NCBI RefSeq assembly: GCF_049243985.1
Contig: NC_135375.1
Span: 107,940,533 to 108,004,532 of the forward strand
Source: Paroedura picta
Taxonomy: Eukaryota; Chordata; Lepidosauria; Squamata; Gekkonidae
Direction of reading: 5' to 3'
Length of the DNA: 64,000 nucleotides
Shown: positions 57,667 to 64,000 of the stretch, piece by piece
Layout: every line of letters begins with the position of its first letter
Position numbering within the stretch: position 1 is the stretch's first letter
Translations under genes and position numbers: made by a program
Notes under the pieces: model-generated
Told to the model about the DNA's origin: nothing
What the model saw: the letters and a program-made list of their open reading frames with translations, nothing else
Databases searched by the model: none

Positions 57667-59381
57667 CCCAGTGAACGGTTCGTTTAGCTTTATATATTGT
57701 TCCGGTTGGGCGTTGTATTGGTTTTTCGGAAGTGTTAGACTTGTAAGAGAAAAATTTAAATGGTTGGGAAAGGCCATGGGATGTAGAAATATTCTTTTCA
57801 CATTTTACTTCCTTGTAAAAAAAGGTAAATCAATAGGGATTTTCGTACGGATAAGTACCCAGTGAACGGTTCATTTATCTTTATATATTGTTCCGGGTGG
57901 GCGTTGTATTGGTTTTTTGGAAGTTTTAGACCTGTAAGTGAAAAATTTAAATGGTTGGGAAAGGCCATGGGATGTAGAAACATTTTTTTCACATTTTACT
58001 TCCTTCTAAAAACAGGTAAATCAATAGGGATTTTCGTACGGATAAGTACCCAGTGAACGGTTCGTTTAGCTTTATATATTGTTACCGGTGGGTGTTGTAT
58101 TGGTTTTTCGGAAGTGTTATACCTGTAAGTGAAAAATTTAAATGGTTGGGAAAGGCCATGGGATGTAGAAATATTTTTTTCACATTTTACTTCCTTGTAA
58201 AAAAAGGTAAATCAATAGCGATTTTCGTACGGATAAGTACCCAGTGAACGGTTCGTTTAGCTTTATATATTGTTCCGGGTGGGCGTTGTATTGGTTTTTC
58301 GGAAGTGTTAGACCTGTAAGAGAAATATTTAAATGGTTGGGAAAGGCCATGGGATGTAGAAATATTTTTTTCACATTTTACTTCCTTGTAAAAAAAGGTA
58401 AATCAATAGGGATTTTCGTACGGATAAGTACCCAGTGAACGGTTCGTTTAGCTTTATATATTGTTCCGGGTGGGCGTTGTATTGGTTTTTCGGAAGTGTT
58501 AGACATGTAAGAGAAAAATTTAAATCGTTGGATTAGGCCATGGGATGTAGAAATATTTTCTTCACATTTTATTTCCTTGTAAAAAAAGGTAAATCAATAG
58601 GGATTTTCGTACGGATAAGTGCCCAGTGAACGGTTCGTTTAGCTTTATATATTGTTCCAGGTGGCCGTTGTATTGGTTTTTCGGAAGTGTTATACCTGTA
58701 AGAGAAAAATTTAAATGGTTGGGAAAGGCCATGGGATGTAGAAATATTTTTTTCACATTTTACTTCCTTGTAAAAAAAGGTAAATCAATAGCGATTTTCG
58801 TACGGATAAGTACCCAGTGAACGGTTCGTTTAGCTTTATATATTGTTCCGGGTGGGCGTTGTATAGGTTTTTTGGAAGTGTTAGACCTGTAAGAGAAAAA
58901 TTTAAATGGTTGGGAAAGGCCATGGGATGTAGAAATATTTTTTTCACATTTTACTTCCTTGTAAAAACAGGTAAATAATTAGGGATTTTCGTACGGAAAA
59001 GTACCCAGTGAACGGTTCATTTAGCTTTATATATTGTTCCGGGTGGGCGTTGTATTGGTTTTTTGGAAGTGTTCGACCTGTAAGAGAAAAATTTAAATCG
59101 TTGGGAAAGGCCATGGGATGTAGAAATATTTTTTTCACATTTTACTTCCTTGTAAAAACAGGTAAATCAATAAGGATTTTCGTACGGAGAAGTACCCAGT
59201 GAACGGTTCGTTTAGCTTTATATATTGTTCAGGGTGGGCGTTGTATTCGTTCTTCGGAAGTGTTAGACCTGTAAGAGTAAAATTTAAATGGTTGGGAAAG
59301 GCAATGGGATGTAGAAATATTTTTTTTCACATTTTATTTCCTTGTAAAAACAGGTAAATCAATAGGGATTTTCGTACGGAT

Positions 59382-59386
59382 GAGTG
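59382..59386 (+). other. Copia copy 2 target-site duplication, left
   Basis: gagtg, identical to the copy 1 target duplication, as expected for a segmental duplicate. Confidence 0.92.
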
Positions 59387-59766
59387 TGTTGGCGTTTGTT
59401 GTTAAGCGGAAGCTGTTGTAGTGGTTTGTCACCTCGATGTGACAGAAGAACACAAGCAAACACAGGTTTGTAGGTTCCTTAGCAGTTATATTATGTACAG
59501 AATATTTACAGGTTATCCAGCAGAGTGCTGCGTGCACAATGGCATTCCAGAGAGGGTAGAACAGCTTTCCCATCATTCCTTATATACACATCCTATGTAC
59601 ATGCAACCTTCACTAATGTTGCATCAGCTTTCTATCCAGCCAATAGAAGCATTTGTGCTGTGTCATTCCTGTGCACCTGACACTTCTCACATGATCAGCA
59701 CCTGTCAGTTAGATCAGTTTGATCACCTTCACGCTGTTAGCTGTCACTTGGTATATTATACCAACA
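59387..59766 (-). repeat. Copia copy 2 3' LTR
   Basis: 380-bp LTR with one base different from the other three LTRs in the window (gcgtgcac at 59529-59536). TATA box at 59579-59586 on the minus strand. Confidence 0.95.
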
Positions 59767-59775
59767 CCCCTCCTC
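59767..59775 (-). other. Copia copy 2 polypurine tract
   Basis: cccctcctc on the plus strand, next to the 3' LTR, the same as in copy 1. Confidence 0.84.
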
Positions 59776-62407
59776 AGATAACAGAGTGAAGTCCTAACAT
59801 GTTACTAAACAGTTCATGTTTGTTTATACATACAGGCTTTGTGAATACATAAGATACAGTTTCATCAGTTCTGCAATTTTTGTGAAAAACCTCTCGCCAC
59901 AAGCCTAGCTTTTGCCTGTGAAGAACCGTCTGCCTGGCTCCTAGCCAGGCGCCCCTTTCTGGTTCTGCAAAACTCAGAATTTCCTTGAAACTCTCTGGCT
60001 CCTGTGTGCCAACAAAGTTTATCACTGGAGTTCCCAGAGTCTCATACTGCAAGCGATTTGGTGGAACCCCTGCAGTTTTTCTAAGAGTTGCTCTGATACT
60101 TGGCTTAGTTTCTGAGCTTGCCTGCATCTGCTGAGATGGATCAGGCATTTGACCTCCCTGGTCATTGTGATTTGTTTCACCAGCATCTGGAGTGACTGGC
60201 AGCATAGCCATTTCAGGACTCTGTATGTGAGACCAGTTATTCTGCTCATTGAATGAAGCAGAACGGCTGAACCTCACTCCAGTTTGTCCCTCTTGAAAAC
60301 GATATGCCTTCATTCCAGACTGATAGCCAATGAATTTCAGAAACTTTGACCGTGGCCCTGCCTTAGTTCTCTTTGCTTTGGGAATGGACACCCAAGCCCC
60401 AGACCCAAACACTCGCAAGTAGTTCAACTTAGGCAGTTTTCCATACAATAAGAAGTATGGAATGTGATTAACAGAACTCGACCACACACGGTTACATACA
60501 TAACAGGCCGCACTGACAGCCTCTGCCCACAGACACGTAGACGACCTTGTGTCTTTTAACATACACCACATGACTGTCTGCAGTCTGCCTATATGTCTTT
60601 CAGCCACTCCATTTTCACTGGGACACCCAGGATTTGCTATCCTATGGCTGATGCCATTTTTCTCCAGCCACTGCTCAAAATCATGAGAAATAAACTCACC
60701 CCCAAAATCTGTTTGTATGGAGGACAGTTGACACCCCAACTGCTTTTGTGTTTTAAGACACCAGGTTTTAAATAGCTTGAATGTGTCTGACTTCTGCCTC
60801 ATAGTTAGTGTCCAGCAGAACCTGCTATAATCGTCCACTATACAAAGCATGTACTGCCGTCCTGATACACTAGATGGCATCTTTCCCATAAGATCCATGT
60901 GTATTAGCTCAAGAGGTCTATGTGTTACTCTTGTGCTAATTTTAGCCACTGGATACGCCTTAGCCTTCACTTCCTTACACACCTGGCAATCCAAATAATT
61001 TGTACACTCCGAGATATTGCCAACCCCAAGAATATCTAAGGTTTTTTTCAATGCTGAGTATCCTATATGCCCAGTCCTTCGGTGCAATAAATGTATACAA
61101 TTATTGTGAATGGGAGTGTTATCAACAACCTGTGCACTTTCTGAAGTCTCCTTCAACAGATACACACCATCAGACAAACACCCCTGCACCAACTCCTTTC
61201 CTTCTTTCCAAATTGAACACCCCTTATTAGTGAATATGACATTAAACATTTCCCTTGTTAAGACAGACACACTTAGGAGATTGGAACGAAGTGAGGGAAC
61301 ACACATTACATTCTTAAAAGTACAATTAAGTTGTGGGAGATATAGTGAACCCATACAGACAACTTCTCTTGTTTGTCCATCAGCCAGCCGCACTTCCTTT
61401 AGCTGAGCTGTCTGAATGTCTGTCAGCAGCTTCTGGTCATTGCAGAAAATTCCTGTAGCTCCGCTGTCTATTACCCAGTCCCCTCCTGAGGGTAATGCTG
61501 TGTTCACGAGCTTGATGGTAGCAGTACCCACTATCCTTTGGGCACTATTTGTAACATCCTTTCCCGATTGGGAATTAGCTTTTGAACAGAAACGAGCAAT
61601 GTGTCCCGTTGACTGACAAATCCAGCACTTTCTCACTCTCCCAGACACCTTTTGGAAGTTGCTTGCTTGTTTGACCTTCGGTTTACAATAGACAGAAGCC
61701 ACCTGGGAGCTGGAATACTCCTTTCCTTTGGCCATATGCCCAGACACAGATAAGACTCCCTTGGCAACTTGCCTGGACTCAAAATCTTGCAGTCGCCCAG
61801 TGACTTGGCTCCATTCCAAATCACGTGCTTCATAGCCCTCCAGGCTGGAAACGACTGGTTCAAACTCAGGTAACAGAGATGAAAGCAGAATGAAAATGCG
61901 ATCCAATTTCGAAGTAGCTTTTCCTCTAAGCTCCAAATTACGAAAGCACTCACCCAGAGCATCAATATGTGACCTCACAGACTGACCTGGCAGCATCTGA
62001 GTTCTGTACAACTTCCTTGACAGAGATATCAGCGTACCGGCCGAGTCCTGGAGATAAACATTGCTCAGAGCAGTCCATGCCTCGCTTGCAGATTCAGCAT
62101 TGTAGATATGCAGCAATTGTTGATTATCCACAGCTAACACAATTGTGGCAAGAGCCCTCTTATCAGCCACCTCTTCCTGTGAACTCGGTTTGGGAGGGGG
62201 ATTATCCACATACCTCCAGAGCCCTTCTCTGGTTAGATAATGCTTCATCCGCAGCGCCCACACATTGTAGTTTTCCGAGTTGAGCTTCTCCACGGGGATA
62301 GCAGCTGTGCTCGCCATCGCAGCTGGAGAACTCATCAACACGTCTCTCTTCCCGCCTGCCTCCGTACCTTCCGTACCGGCAGACAACTGCTGCTCCTCAG
62401 CAGACAT
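59774..62407 (-). CDS. Copia gag-pol polyprotein, copy 2
   Basis: 877-codon frame with the same translation as 54549-57182: gag, zinc knuckle, protease DSGA, HHCC and DD35E integrase, and the RNase H-like C-terminal piece. The frame is conserved over both copies only because the duplication is very recent. Confidence 0.93.
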   Translation of the reverse strand: MSAEEQQLSAGTEGTEAGGKRDVLMSSPAAMASTAAIPVEKLNSENYNVWALRMKHYLTREGLWRYVDNPPPKPSSQEEVADKRALATIVLAVDNQQLLHIYNAESASEAWTALSNVYLQDSAGTLISLSRKLYRTQMLPGQSVRSHIDALGECFRNLELRGKATSKLDRIFILLSSLLPEFEPVVSSLEGYEARDLEWSQVTGRLQDFESRQVAKGVLSVSGHMAKGKEYSSSQVASVYCKPKVKQASNFQKVSGRVRKCWICQSTGHIARFCSKANSQSGKDVTNSAQRIVGTATIKLVNTALPSGGDWVIDSGATGIFCNDQKLLTDIQTAQLKEVRLADGQTREVVCMGSLYLPQLNCTFKNVMCVPSLRSNLLSVSVLTREMFNVIFTNKGCSIWKEGKELVQGCLSDGVYLLKETSESAQVVDNTPIHNNCIHLLHRRTGHIGYSALKKTLDILGVGNISECTNYLDCQVCKEVKAKAYPVAKISTRVTHRPLELIHMDLMGKMPSSVSGRQYMLCIVDDYSRFCWTLTMRQKSDTFKLFKTWCLKTQKQLGCQLSSIQTDFGGEFISHDFEQWLEKNGISHRIANPGCPSENGVAERHIGRLQTVMWCMLKDTRSSTCLWAEAVSAACYVCNRVWSSSVNHIPYFLLYGKLPKLNYLRVFGSGAWVSIPKAKRTKAGPRSKFLKFIGYQSGMKAYRFQEGQTGVRFSRSASFNEQNNWSHIQSPEMAMLPVTPDAGETNHNDQGGQMPDPSQQMQASSETKPSIRATLRKTAGVPPNRLQYETLGTPVINFVGTQEPESFKEILSFAEPERGAWLGARQTVLHRQKLGLWREVFHKNCRTDETVSYVFTKPVCINKHELFSNMLGLHSVI

Positions 62408-62491
62408 CCAAGCACTCAGGATAACACCACTGCCACAAACTCACAACTGCAACCACTGCAACCTCTGGAACCTCTGGAACCTCTGGAACGA

Positions 62492-62506
62492 CTGGGCCCA
62501 TAACCC
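62492..62506 (-). other. Copia copy 2 primer-binding site (half initiator tRNA-Met)
   Basis: ctgggcccataaccc on the plus strand, abutting the 5' LTR, identical to 57267-57281. Confidence 0.88.
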
Positions 62507-62886
62507 TGTTGGCGTTTGTTGTTAAGCGGAAGCTGTTGTAGTGGTTTGTCACCTCGATGTGACAGAAGAACACAAGCAAACACAGGTTTGTAGGTTCCTT
62601 AGCAGTTATATTATGTACAGAATATTTACAGGTTATCCAGCAGAGTGCTGCGCGCACAATGGCATTCCAGAGAGGGTAGAACAGCTTTCCCATCATTCCT
62701 TATATACACATCCTATGTACATGCAACCTTCACTAATGTTGCATCAGCTTTCTATCCAGCCAATAGAAGCATTTGTGCTGTGTCATTCCTGTGCACCTGA
62801 CACTTCTCACATGATCAGCACCTGTCAGTTAGATCAGTTTGATCACCTTCACGCTGTTAGCTGTCACTTGGTATATTATACCAACA
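62507..62886 (-). repeat. Copia copy 2 5' LTR
   Basis: 380-bp LTR, same sequence as 57282-57661, with the TATATAAG box at 62699-62706 on the minus strand. Confidence 0.95.
62699..62706 (-). promoter_or_regulatory. Copia copy 2 LTR TATA box
   Basis: TATATAAG on the element strand, counterpart of 57474-57481. Confidence 0.64.
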
Positions 62887-62891
62887 GAGTG
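62887..62891 (+). other. Copia copy 2 target-site duplication, right
   Basis: gagtg after CCAACA, followed by satellite cccagtgaacgg. Pairs with 59382-59386. Confidence 0.92.
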
Positions 62892-64000
62892 CCCAGTGAA
62901 CGGTTCGTTTAGCTTTATATATTGTTCCGGTTGGGCGTTGTATTGGTTTTTCGGAAGTGTTAGACTTGTAAGAGAAAAATTTAAATGGTTGGGAAAGGCC
63001 ATGGGATGTAGAAATATTCTTTTCACATTTTACTTCCTTGTAAAAAAAGGTAAATCAATAGGGATTTTCGTACGGATAAGTACCCAGTGAACGGTTCATT
63101 TATCTTTATATATTGTTCCGGGTGGGCGTTGTATTGGTTTTTTGGAAGTTTTAGACCTGTAAGTGAAAAATTTAAATGGTTGGGAAAGGCCATGGGATGT
63201 AGAAACATTTTTTTCACATTTTACTTCCTTCTAAAAACAGGTAAATCAATAGGGATTTTCGTACGGATAAGTACCCAGTGAACGGTTCGTTTAGCTTTAT
63301 ATATTGTTACCGGTGGGTGTTGTATTGGTTTTTCGGAAGTGTTATACCTGTAAGTGAAAAATTTAAATGGTTGGGAAAGGCCATGGGATGTAGAAATATT
63401 TTTTTCACATTTTACTTCCTTGTAAAAAAAGGTAAATCAATAGCGATTTTCGTACGGATAAGTACCCAGTGAACGGTTCGTTTAGCTTTATATATTGTTC
63501 CGGGTGGGCGTTGTATTGGTTTTTCGGAAGTGTTAGACCTGTAAGAGAAAAATTGAAATGGTTGGGAAAGGCCATGGGATGTAGAAATATTTTTTTCACA
63601 ATTTACTTCCTTGTAAAAACAGGTAAATCGATAGGGATTTTCGTACGGATAAGTACCCAGTGAACGGTTCGTTTAGCTTTATATATTGTTACGGGTGGGT
63701 GTTGTATTGGTTTTTCGGAAGTGTTAGACTTGTAAGAGAAAAATTTAAATGGTTGGGATAGGACATGGGATGTAGAAATATTTTTTTCACATTTTATTTC
63801 CTTGTAAAAACAGGTAAATCAATAGGGATTTTCGTACGTATAAGTACCCAGTGAAAGGTTCGTTTAGCTTTATATATTGTTCCGGGTGGGCATTGTATTG
63901 GTTCTTCGGAAGTGTTAGACCTGTAAGAGAAAAATTTAAATGGTTGGGAAAGGCCATGGGATGTAGAAATATTTTTTTCACATTTTACTTCCTTGTAAAA
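62887..64000 (+). repeat. 191-bp satellite array, block 5 (about 5.8 monomers, runs off the window)
   Basis: Satellite continuing to the window end. Up to about 63549 it belongs to the 5,225-bp duplication. Beyond that (63550-63980) it matches 50810-51240 at a shift of 12,740 bp (markers aaattgaaatgg, cacaatttacttcc, aaatcgataggg, gggataggacatggg, ggttcttcgg). The array therefore appears to return to the same monomer order that preceded the Copia insertion. Confidence 0.95.

Larger units (their letters stand above)
53091..58324 (+). repeat. 5,225-bp segmental duplication, copy 1 (satellite + Copia)
   Basis: Satellite, the Copia element and satellite again, repeated with a constant shift of 5,225 bp (53401 to 58626, 54162 to 59387, 57862 to 63087). 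The left edge is near 53091, inside a monomer: left of it the two copies differ (gacatgtaag against gacctgtaag), and to the right agaaatatttaaatgg is shared. 5,225 = 3,500 (element) + 5 (target duplication) + 9 x 191 + 1, the extra base lying in a T-run near 54098. Confidence 0.92.
57662..59386 (+). repeat. 191-bp satellite array, block 4 (9 monomers)
   Basis: Satellite between the two Copia copies. The left part is the right flank of the original insertion and the right part, from about 58325, is the duplicated left flank. Its markers gttaccggtgggtg and atagcgattttcgtacgg link it to monomers at 50538-50730. Confidence 0.95.
59387..62886 (-). mobile_element. Copia LTR retrotransposon, copy 2 (segmental duplicate), broken
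   Basis: The same 3,500-bp element with the same gagtg target duplication (59382-59386 and 62887-62891) and the same satellite on both sides. Sharing of the target duplication and flanks shows that this copy arose by duplication of the region. State of the coding part is as for copy 1. Primer site 62492-62506, polypurine tract 59767-59775, leader 62408-62491. Confidence 0.93.
58325..63549 (+). repeat. 5,225-bp segmental duplication, copy 2 (satellite + Copia)
   Basis: Second copy. It ends near 63549, where the sequence changes to aaattgaaatggttgg, the variant found at 50809. One difference in the left LTR (gcgtgcac at 59529-59536 against gcgcgcac at 54304-54311) was noticed, so the copies are nearly identical. 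Confidence 0.92.

Noticed and set aside
325-64000. Chains of 64-codon open frames in nearly every satellite monomer on both strands, overlapping by 4 bp (gtga).
   Set aside because: On the plus strand most of these frames have no ATG and begin only at GTG. 191 is not a multiple of three, so successive frames shift phase. The frames persist because the monomers are nearly identical, and no coding-type substitution pattern is evident. I treat them as shadows of the repeat.

Overview
The window is a block of tandem satellite DNA, most likely from a cold-blooded vertebrate (turtle, lizard or amphibian rather than mammal or bird). About 43 kb of the 64 kb is one AT-rich satellite with a 191-bp monomer, roughly 227 copies, all in the same orientation. 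The rest is two copies of a Ngaro-type tyrosine-recombinase retrotransposon (DIRS order) and two copies of a Copia-type LTR retrotransposon, all four on the minus strand. No host protein gene, tRNA, rRNA or CRISPR array is visible. The vertebrate guess rests on the pairing of an SGNH-hydrolase-bearing Ngaro with a Copia element whose primer site matches the anticodon arm of initiator tRNA-Met; the species is not determined.

Layout: satellite 1-27515; Ngaro copy 1 27516-34370; satellite 34371-37426 (exactly 16 monomers); Ngaro copy 2 37427-44281; satellite 44282-54161; Copia copy 1 54162-57661; satellite 57662-59386 (9 monomers); Copia copy 2 59387-62886; satellite 62887-64000. The satellite has higher-order structure at several scales: linked monomer variants in a recurring order, a 12-monomer (2,290 bp) duplication, 3- and 7-monomer repeats, and a superunit of 81 monomers (15,462 bp) that fills the first half of the window twice.

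The second copy of each retrotransposon is not a second insertion. Ngaro copy 2 lies exactly 9,911 bp after copy 1, and 9,911 = 6,855 (element) + 16 x 191. Copia copy 2 lies exactly 5,225 bp after copy 1, and 5,225 = 3,500 (element) + 5 (target duplication) + 9 x 191 + 1. In both cases the flanking monomers are duplicated too, so the elements were copied as passengers of in-register unequal exchange between satellite monomers. The 15,462-bp duplication even supplies the empty-site paralogue of the Ngaro insertion (near 12,053), which shows that the element entered at a 3-bp ATT shared by the target and the element's circle junction.

The Ngaro element looks whole: split direct repeats (A1 - ORFs - B1 - A2 - spacer - B2) around gag-like, RT/RNase H, tyrosine recombinase and SGNH hydrolase frames. 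The Copia element has two identical 380-bp LTRs, a 5-bp target duplication, a half-tRNA-type primer site and one long gag-pol frame, but its pol set looks incomplete, so it is probably non-autonomous.
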